From NCBI RefSeq assembly GCF_019449275.2, contig NZ_JAHZQZ020000012.1:62001-126000 (forward strand): 64,000 nucleotides of DNA, read 5' to 3'. The stretch comes from Microbacterium sp. HD4P20 (GTDB lineage: Bacteria; Actinomycetota; Actinomycetes; Actinomycetales; Microbacteriaceae). A model generated the notes under the pieces. It saw only the letters and a program-made list of their open reading frames with translations, did no database searches and was not told the DNA's origin. The stretch's first letter is position 1, and each line of letters starts with the position of its first letter. This document shows positions 1 to 8,045 of this stretch, piece after piece. Position numbers and translations under genes: made by a program.

Positions 1-194
1 ACGACCAGAACCTGACGGGCGGGGTCATCACGGTCGACCCGCAGCCCACCGAAGAGCCCGTCGAGCCGGCGCCCACGCCCGGCGACACCGAGACGCCGGC
101 ACCCACCGAGACCGCCGTCCCGCTGGATGACATCCCCGGTCAGTCCGCTGCCGACCAGACGTGTTCCGCGGGCAACCTCAGGGCCAGCAACTGA
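1..194 (+). CDS. LCP-family protein, C-terminal end only
   Basis: Partial gene cut by the left window edge; the frame is read from base 3 and ends in TGA at 192-194. Only the C-terminal 63 residues are visible: a Pro/Thr/Glu-rich linker (many PAPT and TETPAPTE-like steps) and then the ending LDDIPGQSAADQTCSAGN. The next gene ends in a very similar way (LPSDIAGQTAAQTTC), so this is almost certainly a tandem paralogue in the LytR-CpsA-Psr family, which attaches teichoic-acid or arabinogalactan-type glycopolymers to peptidoglycan outside the membrane. The catalytic domain is not in the window, so the assignment rests on the tail and on the neighbour. The stop overlaps the next start by one base (TGATG), so the two are translationally coupled. 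Confidence 0.7.
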   Translation, partial: DQNLTGGVITVDPQPTEEPVEPAPTPGDTETPAPTETAVPLDDIPGQSAADQTCSAGNLRASN

Positions 195-1516
195 TGGCGC
201 GATCGACGGGCCCCTCTCGCGAGGGGCGGGCACCGCTCGCGCGCCACGGTGTGCTGCGGTCGCGGCATCCGTTCGTCACCATGCTGTCGATGCTCGCCGT
301 CGTGCTCGGCGTGGTCGGGGTGAGCGCGACGGGCCTAGCCGCGTACACCGTGTGGGATGCCGCCCAGGCCATCGGCGCGAACGCTGTCGTCCTCGACGAG
401 GACAAGCCCTTGCCGCCGTCTCTCGGTGCGATCGAGGGCGGCGTGAATCTGCTGCTGGTCGGCACCGACTCGTGCGAGGGTGAGAACGCCCAGCTGTCGG
501 GGGCGTGCCAGAACGGCGACACCGAAGGCGAGCGCAACGACGTCACGATGCTCGTGCACATCTCGGATGAGCCGCGGCGCGTGACCGTCGTGTCGTTCCC
601 GCGTGACATGATCGTGCCGATCCCCTCATGCCCGAGGGAGGACGGCAGCGGCAACTACTCCGCGATGTCGGCGCAGATGATCAACGTCTCGTACATGTAC
701 GGGGGTCTTGCCTGCACCGTGCTCACGGTCGAGGCGCTCATCGAGCAGGAGATCCACTTCGCCGGAGCGATCCGCTGGACCGGTGTCATCAACATGTCGA
801 ATGCGATCGGCGGCGTCGACGTGTGCGTCGCGGGCGACATCAGCGACCCCCACACCGGTCTGAACCTCACCGCCGGCACCCACACGCTCGAGGGTGTGCA
901 GGCGCTGCAGTTCCTGCGCATCCGCCACGGCATCGGCGACGGCTCCGACCTCGGCCGCATCTCGAACCAGCAGCAGTTCATGTCGTCGATGGTGCGAAAG
1001 CTGCAGTCCGACGCAGTGCTCGCCGACCCCGGCCGCCTGCTGAATCTCGCGACCACGGCGATGGGTCAGGCGCAGTCCAAGCAGCTCGTGCTCAGCTCGG
1101 GGCTGGCGAACCCGACGCTCATGGTGCAGATCGCGATGGCGGCCAACGATGTGCCCTACGAAGACATCGTGTTCGTGCAGTACCCGACGCAGTACGCGTC
1201 GGGCAGCGGTGCCAGTCGAGTGTTGCCCGTGAAGTATGCCGCGGATGAGCTCTTCGCCGCGCTCGCCGCCAACCAGCCTCTGGCGTTGACCGGCGATGCC
1301 AGTCAGGGCCGCTCCATCGAGGTGACCGGCGAGGCCGTGCAGCCCGAGACCGCGCCGACCGACAGTGCCGAGGCCCCGGCCGAGGGCGAGACCCCGGCCG
1401 CGGACGCCACGCCGGGCGCGGGCGAGGCTCCCGTCGCGGAGGAGCGCGTCGAGTTGCCGTCCGACATCGCGGGGCAGACCGCAGCGCAGACGACCTGCAC
1501 GCTGCCTGAGGACTGA
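194..1516 (+). CDS. LCP (LytR-CpsA-Psr) family cell-wall glycopolymer ligase
   Basis: Protein of 440 residues. A basic N-terminus is followed by one membrane segment at about residues 27-52 (LSMLAVVLGVVGVSATGLAA), so the catalytic domain should lie outside the cell. LCP hallmarks are LLLVGTDS, a NDVTMLVH strand, VVSFPRDMIVPIP with the conserved Arg and Asp, and later ALQFLRIRHG and DLGRISNQQQF. Family members transfer polyprenyl-phosphate-linked glycopolymers to peptidoglycan. The tail from about residue 385 is an acidic, Ala/Pro-rich linker ending in a Cys-containing motif shared with the upstream paralogue. The ATG at 194 is preferred to an upstream GTG-type extension because it overlaps the stop of the previous gene. 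Function is known at family level only. Confidence 0.9.
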   Translation: MARSTGPSREGRAPLARHGVLRSRHPFVTMLSMLAVVLGVVGVSATGLAAYTVWDAAQAIGANAVVLDEDKPLPPSLGAIEGGVNLLLVGTDSCEGENAQLSGACQNGDTEGERNDVTMLVHISDEPRRVTVVSFPRDMIVPIPSCPREDGSGNYSAMSAQMINVSYMYGGLACTVLTVEALIEQEIHFAGAIRWTGVINMSNAIGGVDVCVAGDISDPHTGLNLTAGTHTLEGVQALQFLRIRHGIGDGSDLGRISNQQQFMSSMVRKLQSDAVLADPGRLLNLATTAMGQAQSKQLVLSSGLANPTLMVQIAMAANDVPYEDIVFVQYPTQYASGSGASRVLPVKYAADELFAALAANQPLALTGDASQGRSIEVTGEAVQPETAPTDSAEAPAEGETPAADATPGAGEAPVAEERVELPSDIAGQTAAQTTCTLPED

Positions 1517-1529
1517 CTCCGGCGCGTCC

Positions 1530-2144
1530 TCAGGGCGTGACGCGGGAACGCAGCCAGCGCTCGCGCGTGAGGAAGGCGAGCTGACCCGTCTTCTCCGGCA
1601 GCTCGACGTGCGGGCCCAGCTCGAACCCCATGACGCGGGCCCGCGTCACCGCGCGCTCGTTGCCGACGTCGGGCTCGATCACGATGCGCTCCGCCTCCGG
1701 TCGCGAGAACAGGAACTCGCCGATCAGCCCGCCGAGCCTCGTTGTGAAGCCGCGGGTGGGCGCGCCACGATCGCCGAGCAGGAAGTGGATGCCGACATCC
1801 CCCGGCAGCGGGTCGTAGGCCTCGCCGAGGGGGTCGTGCTCGGGCTCGTAGGTCTGCAGCAGCACGATGGGCAGCCCTTCGCGACGCACGAGGAACGCGT
1901 GATGCGTGTCGAGGTCGTCGACGTAGGCATACAGATCGCGCAGCTCGTCGCGGGTGAGGTCGCCGAGGCCCCAGAAGCGCGCACGCGGTTCGGTGACCCA
2001 GCGGTGGATGACGTCGAGGTCGCCCTCGGGGTCGAGCACCGTGATCTCGATCGTGCCGAGCGTGGGGTCGGCGATGGTGTGGACGAGGGCTCCAGCCGGT
2101 CCGGTGACCAGCTTCTCGGTCCTGGTCGTCGTCGCGGTGATCAT
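1530..2144 (-). CDS. Siderophore-type GNAT acyltransferase (IucB/RhbD-like, DesH-type)
   Basis: Protein of 204 residues, the last gene of the siderophore operon; its ATG overlaps the amidase stop by 4 bp (ATGA). It belongs to the hydroxamate-siderophore acetyltransferase branch of GNAT: ARFWGLGDLTRDEL, VLLQTYEPEHDPLGEAYD, PGDVGIHFLLGDRGAPTRGF and ERIVIEPDVGNERAV match the usual order of motifs. The same motifs occur in DesC of this operon, so the locus has two paralogous acyltransferases. From memory, actinobacterial desferrioxamine clusters carrying an extra amidase and acyltransferase have been described and the genes called desG and desH; I cannot check this here. A likely role is attaching an alternative acyl or aryl group to N-hydroxycadaverine or to the finished siderophore. 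The acyl donor cannot be read from the sequence. Confidence 0.85.
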   Translation of the reverse strand: MITATTTRTEKLVTGPAGALVHTIADPTLGTIEITVLDPEGDLDVIHRWVTEPRARFWGLGDLTRDELRDLYAYVDDLDTHHAFLVRREGLPIVLLQTYEPEHDPLGEAYDPLPGDVGIHFLLGDRGAPTRGFTTRLGGLIGEFLFSRPEAERIVIEPDVGNERAVTRARVMGFELGPHVELPEKTGQLAFLTRERWLRSRVTP

Positions 2145-4264
2145 GCTTCTCCGGTGGGCTCGTCGGGTCGCAGCCGCGCCCAATCGATCACGACGCGCGC
2201 GGGCCGGATGCCGGCCCAGTCGTCGAGCTGGTCGCTGAAGTGCGCGGACGCCGGATCGCCGGCGGCCCCGAACGGCACGCTCCACAGGCTCTGTTCGCGG
2301 TCGGCGAGGTCCCACGCCCAGCGCGCCACCGATCCTCGCCACGCGCGATGTGTCACGCCCGGTGTCGCGCCCGTGCACCGCACGGTGTCGCCGTCGCCCG
2401 AGAGTTCGACGTCGAGCGCGGCGCCGGGATCGGCGACGCCCGGCACCTCGGCGAGCACGTGGAGGGGGAGGAGCCGGTGCGTTGCGCCCCAGACCGGTGC
2501 GTCGGCGGTGTCCTCGAGCGAGGCGATCACCATGGCGGTCACGTCGTCGCGCAGCGCGGGGTGCTCTACCAGGCGCCGAAGGGCCGCCGCGACCTGGGCG
2601 GTCGTGCCGAGCCAGGGATCGAAGATCGCGCCGAATCCATGCGGGCGGTGGAGCGAAGCGAGGGCGGGATGCGCCGCCACGCGCTGCACCAGGGCATCGC
2701 GCCACGCTGCGAACCGGCCGGCGGCGGCGGATGCGGCATCCATTCGTCCGTCCCACGACACGAGCTCGTCGCGCACGGCGGCGGCTCGGGGCGGCAGGTC
2801 GCCCGTGGGCAGAAGGCGTCGCAGCGCGGCCGCCGAGGCGCTGACCGTGTCGCCCCACACGGGTGCGAGCTCGGTGGGCGCGCCGGGGCGCAGCTCGGCG
2901 AGAACGGTGCGGATCCGGTCGGCGCGATGCGGTGCCGGGTACGCCCAGCCCAGATCGATGTCGGCTCGCTCCGGCCGTTCGTTGGCGTCCACCGTGGCGT
3001 CGGTCACCTCGACCACATCGGCCGGAGCACGATCGGCGGACGGATGCCGCGTGACCGCGTCCAGCGGCAGCCTGCGGTCTTCGCGGCGGCGGTCGGGCGT
3101 CACCCCGACGGTCGCCGACAGCACAGTTCCCGAGCGGTCCGCCGCGAGCACGCGATTGACGGGATCGACCCACGACCCGAAGGCGTCGACGACCTCGCGG
3201 GCAGTACGGGCCCGCAGCAGCCGGAGCAGTGCGCCGGCCCCGAGGTCGCCGTTCGCCCGAGCCGGCATGCGCACGCTCCAGCCGACGAGCCCGCCGCCGT
3301 CACGGTCGTCGGCCTCGCGCAGGTCGGTCACGATCGTGCCGCGCTCGGTCTCGATCGCCTCGACCTGAACCCAGCCGGCGGGGCCGCGCCCCCGCACCCG
3401 GACCGTCGACCGTTCGACGTCGACCGGTCGCCAGCCGTCGGGGCCCAGTGCCTCGTACCCGTCGCCTGCCACTCGCAGTCGCTCGCGGAACACGTCGGCG
3501 CTGTGTGCGATCGCGTTCGTCACGCCCCACGCCGCCTCGCCGGCGTGCGCGAAGTGGGGGACGCCCGGAACACCCGGAAAGGCGAGTCCGACCACGTCGA
3601 ACTCATCGCAGGCCAGCCGCACCTGCTGGTAGACGCCGGGCAGCTCGAACGCGCGGTGCGGATCGCCGGCGAGCAGCGGCATCCCGCTGTCAGTCCGCGA
3701 CCCGTGCAGGGCCCACCCGTTGCTACCCGCTGCGGGCAGCGTCTCGTCGCCGCCCTCGGCGTAGCCGGTGAGCACATCGACCCAGTCGTCCCCGAGGGTC
3801 ATGGCCACGTGCTCACGCCACAGCAGGAGCGGGAAGGTCGAGAACAGCGCGTGGGCGACATGCAGCACGCCGAGAGGATCGTGGTCGTGCCACGGCGTCA
3901 GTTCGATGGTGTCGCCGAACGCGTCGTCGAGGGTGCGGAACTCCGCCGCCCGAGCCCCGGCCTCCGACATGCCGCGACGCACGCCGGCCGCGTAGCGACC
4001 GACGAAGGCCCGTGTCTCGTCGTCAGCCGCCGCGAACGCGCGCCGGGCGGTGTCGTCCAGGCGTGCGCGCCGCGCGAAGACGTCCCACGCGATCCCGGCT
4101 TCGCCGATGAGCTCGGCCAGTCGCCCCGATGCGCGCATCCGGTCGACCTCGATCTGCCAGCCGCGGTCTCGCGCGGTCACCTCGCCCTGGCCCTCGGCGA
4201 GATCCCCCGCATCCGTCGCACGGATGTGTGGGATGCCGAGGTCGTCACGGAACACCTGTGCCAT
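2141..4264 (-). CDS. Penicillin-acylase family amidase in siderophore operon (DesG-like)
   Basis: Protein of 707 residues of the Ntn-hydrolase penicillin G/cephalosporin acylase family. The alpha region (about 1-180) starts with VFRDDLGIPHIRATDAGDLAEGQG and contains the RGWQIEVDRMR motif. The autocatalytic junction AAGSNGWAL puts the catalytic Ser, the future N-terminus of the beta chain, at residue 181, followed by LLAGDPHRAFELPG and a conserved N/R-rich core. No signal peptide is seen, so the protein should be cytoplasmic, unlike the periplasmic pyoverdine acylase PvdQ. It sits 3 bp after desD and overlaps the second acyltransferase by 4 bp, so it is an integral part of the operon. It probably cleaves or exchanges an acyl group on the siderophore or its precursor; the substrate is inferred from context. 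Confidence 0.88.
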   Translation of the reverse strand: MAQVFRDDLGIPHIRATDAGDLAEGQGEVTARDRGWQIEVDRMRASGRLAELIGEAGIAWDVFARRARLDDTARRAFAAADDETRAFVGRYAAGVRRGMSEAGARAAEFRTLDDAFGDTIELTPWHDHDPLGVLHVAHALFSTFPLLLWREHVAMTLGDDWVDVLTGYAEGGDETLPAAGSNGWALHGSRTDSGMPLLAGDPHRAFELPGVYQQVRLACDEFDVVGLAFPGVPGVPHFAHAGEAAWGVTNAIAHSADVFRERLRVAGDGYEALGPDGWRPVDVERSTVRVRGRGPAGWVQVEAIETERGTIVTDLREADDRDGGGLVGWSVRMPARANGDLGAGALLRLLRARTAREVVDAFGSWVDPVNRVLAADRSGTVLSATVGVTPDRRREDRRLPLDAVTRHPSADRAPADVVEVTDATVDANERPERADIDLGWAYPAPHRADRIRTVLAELRPGAPTELAPVWGDTVSASAAALRRLLPTGDLPPRAAAVRDELVSWDGRMDAASAAAGRFAAWRDALVQRVAAHPALASLHRPHGFGAIFDPWLGTTAQVAAALRRLVEHPALRDDVTAMVIASLEDTADAPVWGATHRLLPLHVLAEVPGVADPGAALDVELSGDGDTVRCTGATPGVTHRAWRGSVARWAWDLADREQSLWSVPFGAAGDPASAHFSDQLDDWAGIRPARVVIDWARLRPDEPTGEA

Positions 4265-4267
4265 ACG

Positions 4268-6097
4268 TCAGGCTCCCACAGTGCTTGTTTCGACAGCGTT
4301 CGTCATGACAGCGTTCGTCATGACAGCGGCGGTCGCGGGGGCTGCCGGCGAAACCCGGCCGCGCGCGATCGGGTTGTCGAGCCGGCCCGCGTACATGAGC
4401 GAGGCTGACTGGTCGGCCAAGTCGACCATCTGCAGCGTGTTGCGCAGCTGCAGGCGGTTCAGACACGAGTGCGCGAACGAGTCGGCTCGCAGGTCGACGC
4501 GTGAGTCGAGATCAGGATGCTGCGCCGCGTGCTCGTCGACGATCTCGGCCGCGAGCTGCCAGAAGCGGTGCTCGGGCAGGGTGCCGTCGACGTGCAGGAT
4601 GCCCGCCAGGTGGCGCAGCACCCCGTCGAAGACGTCCGTGAAGATCGCGAGCGCCTTCTCTTCGTCGTCGACGAGCGCCATGATCCGCCGCACGTCGACC
4701 GGGAGGGTCCGGTCGGCCAGCACCGCCACCTCCTCGCCGATGTCCTTCATGAACGCGCCCGCCGGCACGTGATCGCGCAGCGTCAGGATCAGGTTCTCGC
4801 CGTGCGGCATGAACGCGAGGTCGTGCGCCAGCAGGGCATGCACGAGCGGCCGCAGGTAAACCTCGAGGCACGCCCGCACCCACTCGTCGGCGGGGATGCC
4901 GGAGGCGCGGATCAACGCGGTCGCCACCGACGCCCCCGCCTGGTCGCGGTGCAGCAGCGAAGCGAGCGTCGCGAGGCGCTCGCCGCGCGCGATGAGCGGC
5001 ACGGGGCTCTCGCGCCATAGCGCCGCGAGCATCTTGCGGTGCGACGAGGGAGCAGGCGCGCGGTGGTAAGCGTCGCCCGTGTAGCCGATCGACGCGCGCT
5101 CGCGCAGCATCCGGAATCCCGACGCGCGCAGAGTCGCGTCGCCGGCGACGAGATCGGCGACCCAGTCGTTGATGGCCGGGGTGACACGCATGTAGGCGGG
5201 GGAGAGTCCGCGCAAGAAGCCCATGTTCTGCACCGCCAGCGCCGTCTTGACGTAGTGCCGCTCGGGATGGGTGGCGTTGAACATCGTGCGCACCGACTGC
5301 TGGGCGCGGTACTCGTCTTCGCTCTCGCCGATCAGCACGAGGTCACGCCGTGCGAGGTCGGGCGCGAACGTGATCGTGACGCGGTTCTCCCACTGCCACG
5401 GGTGCACCGGCAGCAGGTGGTAGTCGGCGGGGTCTTCGCCGAGCGCCTCGAGACGCCCGCGGAAGCGATCCCACTCTGCGGTGCTCAGCTCGCCGGTGAG
5501 GAGGGATGCCTCATCCAAGCCGGCACCGAGTGCGAGGTGCGATGCCGACCGTCGGGCCGCCACCCATACCAGCCGGAACAGTCGTCCGGCCTCGGGCGAG
5601 TATGCCGCGTGGTCGGACACGCCGAAACCGATGCGGCCGTTGTTCGCGACGAAGCCCGGATGCCCCTCGGTCATGGCCGACTCGATGGCCTGGAACGAGG
5701 CATCCGTCAGTTCCTCCGCCGACGGCCCGCCCTGCTCGAGCTTGAACATGGCGGCCGCGAGGGTCGACGCGATCTCTTCGAGGTAGATCGGCAGCAGGGC
5801 GTTCGAGAGCCCGAGCAGCGGCCGCATCTCGATGATGAACGCCTGTGCGTCGAGCTCTGCCGGCTCCCCCTCGACGAAGCGGCACAGGCTCGCCTCGTCG
5901 ACGATCCAGTGCTCGAGCGAGGTGCGCACCGCATCGAATCGGTACTCGGCATCGGCCTGAACGAGCCTCCAGCCGTCGCCGAACGGTTCGGGAGACAGCA
6001 TCCGCTCGTGGCTGAACTCGGCGATCGCCTTCGCGACGAGGTGGCGCTCCGCGCGCTCGAGATGGTTGGGGGCGAGGTGTGCGGCGGGGGCGATCAT
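4268..6097 (-). CDS. desD: NIS siderophore synthetase DesD (IucA/IucC family)
   Basis: Protein of 609 residues, normal for the family. It is an ATP-dependent NRPS-independent siderophore synthetase that activates the carboxylate of N-hydroxy-N-succinyl-cadaverine as an acyl-adenylate and condenses units into desferrioxamine-type oligomers. Family signatures are EGHPGFVANNGRIGFG (about 144-160), LLPVHPWQWEN (228-238), HYVKTALAVQNMGF (281-294) and MPHGENLIL near residue 430, followed by the ferric-reductase-like C-terminal FhuF domain region with Cys and His. The start overlaps desC by 4 bp. The extreme C-terminus (about the last 25 residues) is an Ala/Thr-rich extension encoded by a 15-bp tandem repeat and is probably dispensable. 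Confidence 0.96.
   Translation of the reverse strand: MIAPAAHLAPNHLERAERHLVAKAIAEFSHERMLSPEPFGDGWRLVQADAEYRFDAVRTSLEHWIVDEASLCRFVEGEPAELDAQAFIIEMRPLLGLSNALLPIYLEEIASTLAAAMFKLEQGGPSAEELTDASFQAIESAMTEGHPGFVANNGRIGFGVSDHAAYSPEAGRLFRLVWVAARRSASHLALGAGLDEASLLTGELSTAEWDRFRGRLEALGEDPADYHLLPVHPWQWENRVTITFAPDLARRDLVLIGESEDEYRAQQSVRTMFNATHPERHYVKTALAVQNMGFLRGLSPAYMRVTPAINDWVADLVAGDATLRASGFRMLRERASIGYTGDAYHRAPAPSSHRKMLAALWRESPVPLIARGERLATLASLLHRDQAGASVATALIRASGIPADEWVRACLEVYLRPLVHALLAHDLAFMPHGENLILTLRDHVPAGAFMKDIGEEVAVLADRTLPVDVRRIMALVDDEEKALAIFTDVFDGVLRHLAGILHVDGTLPEHRFWQLAAEIVDEHAAQHPDLDSRVDLRADSFAHSCLNRLQLRNTLQMVDLADQSASLMYAGRLDNPIARGRVSPAAPATAAVMTNAVMTNAVETSTVGA
4292..4321. repeat. 15-bp perfect tandem repeat inside desD 3' end
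   Basis: Two copies of GACAGCGTTCGTCAT lie head to tail at 4292-4306 and 4307-4321. They encode the repeated peptide MTNAV in the C-terminal tail of DesD. The unit is a multiple of three, so gain or loss of a copy keeps the reading frame. Confidence 0.9.
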
Positions 6098-6690
6098 GCG
6101 CGGGCTTTCGGGTACGGAGCGGAACGGGCCAGGGCGGAGGCGGCGAAGTCGTCGCGAGTGCAGACCGACAGCATCGCGGTCTTGAGGTGACCGCCCTCGT
6201 CGACCAGTGCCTCACGCAGCTCGGTGAACCCCGCGCGAGTGTTCTTGCGGCGGATGGGCTCGTTGCGCACATCCGGTTCGACCACGACACGCTGCGCGCC
6301 GAGTTCGTCGAAACACCAGGCCATCACGGCGGCGAAGACGGCGTCGGTCAGGCCGTGACGCGGGTGCCCGGACGGCGGGGCGATCAGCACGTGCATGCCG
6401 AGATCGCCGGGGAGGGAATCGTGGATGCCGCGCAGCAGCACGTGCGCCGGGTCGTACGTCTCGGCGAAGAACGTCGGAACGCCGTCGATCAGGCCGAGCC
6501 AGGCATCCTGGTACGGATCGGTCACGACGCTCGCCAGGTACTCGCATACGGCGTCGACGTCGAGATCGGCCATGCCCCAGAACGCGGCATGGGGGTTGCT
6601 CAACCAGCGCTGCAGGGCGGGCGCGTCGCGGCGCGGGTCGGCGGGGACGATCGCGATGACGGGGACCTCGGCATCGGGGAGGAGGGTCAT
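6094..6690 (-). CDS. desC: N-hydroxycadaverine acyltransferase DesC
   Basis: Protein of 198 residues of the GNAT superfamily (siderophore acetyltransferase branch). DesC-type enzymes acylate the hydroxylamine of N-hydroxycadaverine with succinyl-CoA or acetyl-CoA to give the hydroxamate iron ligand. Visible motifs are NPHAAFWGMADLDVD, FFAETYDPAHVLLRGI, PGDLGMHVLIAPPSGHPRHG and RVVVEPDVRNEPIRRKN. The start overlaps desB by 4 bp (ATGA) and the stop overlaps desD by 4 bp, so it lies in the canonical A-B-C-D order. It is shorter than the second acyltransferase of the operon but clearly related to it. Confidence 0.95.
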   Translation of the reverse strand: MTLLPDAEVPVIAIVPADPRRDAPALQRWLSNPHAAFWGMADLDVDAVCEYLASVVTDPYQDAWLGLIDGVPTFFAETYDPAHVLLRGIHDSLPGDLGMHVLIAPPSGHPRHGLTDAVFAAVMAWCFDELGAQRVVVEPDVRNEPIRRKNTRAGFTELREALVDEGGHLKTAMLSVCTRDDFAASALARSAPYPKARA

Positions 6691-8045
6691 CGGGCCACTT
6701 CCAGACCCGGGGTCGCGGCTGCCGCCGGCGCTGTCGAGCGGGCATCGGCGGGAACGCCGAAGTCCTGGAAGGCGATGCGGCGCTCGAGGGGATAGATCTC
6801 GCGGCCGGCGATCGAGGCGAGAATCGACGAGTTGCGCCAGGCGCCGAAGCCGAGGTCGGGCGCGGTGAGACCGTGCGTGTGCTCCTCGCCGTTCTGCACG
6901 AAGACGCGCCCGCGCCCGCCGTCGATGCTGTAGTCGCGGGCGACGGCGAGGCGTCCGAGACCGTCCCAGTCCAGCCGATCGGCGATGGGGGAGAGGAACG
7001 GCGGGGTCTCGGCGGCGTATCCGGTCGCCAGCACGAGAGAGGCGGTGTCACGCTCGTGCTCGGTGTCGAGCTGCCCGTGGCGCAGGCGCAGGCGGTAGTT
7101 CGCGCCGTCCCACTCAGCGGCGGTGACCTCGGTGTCGGTCAGCAGGGTGGTCGGCACGGGGCCGCTCGCGCTCAGCCGGTAGAGCGTGTCGTAGATGTCG
7201 TCGATGAGGTCGGCCGAGATGCCCTTGTACAGGCTTCGCTGCTCGCGACCGAGGTGCTGCCGCAGGCCCAGCGGCAGTGCATGGAAGTGGTCGGTGTATT
7301 CGGGCGAGGTCATCTCGAGCGTGAGCTTGGTGTATTCCATCGGGAAGAACCGCGGCGACCGCGTCACCCAGTCCACCCGATACCCGCCGTCGCGGGCATG
7401 GTCGAGCAGGTCGCGGTAGATCTCTGCCGCCGACTGGCCGCTCCCGACGACCGTGATCGAGCCCGACGCCTGGAGAGCGTCGCGATGGTCTGTGTACTCC
7501 GAGCTGTGGATGGCGGGCCCGCCGAGTCCGCGCAGCGGAGCGGGCACCGACGGACGGGTGCCCACTGCGACGACGACGTGCCGAGCGCGCAGCGCGATCT
7601 CTTCGCCGGTGTCGGTGCGCATCGCGCGCACGAGGTACACGTCGGCGGCGGCGTCGTGTTCGATCGCGACGACCTCGTGGTTCCAGCGCAGGTTCGGCAG
7701 GCGGTCCGCCGCCCAGCGGCAGTACGCGTCGTACTCGGCGCGCAGCGCGTAGAAGTTCTCTCGGATGTAGAACGGGTAGAGGCGGCCGGTGCGCTTCAGC
7801 CAGTTGAGGAACGAGAACTCCGACGTCGGGTCGGCCATCGTCACGAGATCCGCGAGGAACGGCACCTGGATCGTGGCGCCCTCGATCATCATGCCGTGGT
7901 GCCAGCGGAAGCCGTCTTCGCGGTCGAGGAACACCGCATCCAGGCCGGTCGGCTGGGTGAGGCAGGCAAGCCCGAGGTTGAACGGGCCGATGCCGACGCC
8001 GATGAGGTCGTGCACGTGCGCCGATGCGCCGTCCTGCCCGCTCAT
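6687..8045 (-). CDS. desB: Cadaverine/lysine N-monooxygenase DesB
   Basis: Protein of 452 residues, an FAD- and NADPH-dependent N-hydroxylating monooxygenase of the IucD/PvdA/DesB family. The FAD site is GVGIGPFNLGL at residues 16-26, the NADPH site is VVGSGQSAAE, and LATGYAAETPPFL is the C-terminal ATGY-type motif. It hydroxylates the terminal amine of cadaverine, the product of DesA. The reading frame extends 51 codons further upstream, but that part is arginine-rich shadow sequence inside desA. The chosen ATG at 8045 overlaps the desA stop by 4 bp and places the FAD motif at the expected distance from the N-terminus. Confidence 0.95.
   Translation of the reverse strand: MSGQDGASAHVHDLIGVGIGPFNLGLACLTQPTGLDAVFLDREDGFRWHHGMMIEGATIQVPFLADLVTMADPTSEFSFLNWLKRTGRLYPFYIRENFYALRAEYDAYCRWAADRLPNLRWNHEVVAIEHDAAADVYLVRAMRTDTGEEIALRARHVVVAVGTRPSVPAPLRGLGGPAIHSSEYTDHRDALQASGSITVVGSGQSAAEIYRDLLDHARDGGYRVDWVTRSPRFFPMEYTKLTLEMTSPEYTDHFHALPLGLRQHLGREQRSLYKGISADLIDDIYDTLYRLSASGPVPTTLLTDTEVTAAEWDGANYRLRLRHGQLDTEHERDTASLVLATGYAAETPPFLSPIADRLDWDGLGRLAVARDYSIDGGRGRVFVQNGEEHTHGLTAPDLGFGAWRNSSILASIAGREIYPLERRIAFQDFGVPADARSTAPAAAATPGLEVAR

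Noticed and set aside
2240..4408. Open frame of 722 codons on the plus strand
   Set aside because: It is antisense to the penicillin-acylase gene and Arg/Gly/Pro-rich with no domain, so it is a GC-driven shadow. The same holds for 1365-3368 and 12500-14020.
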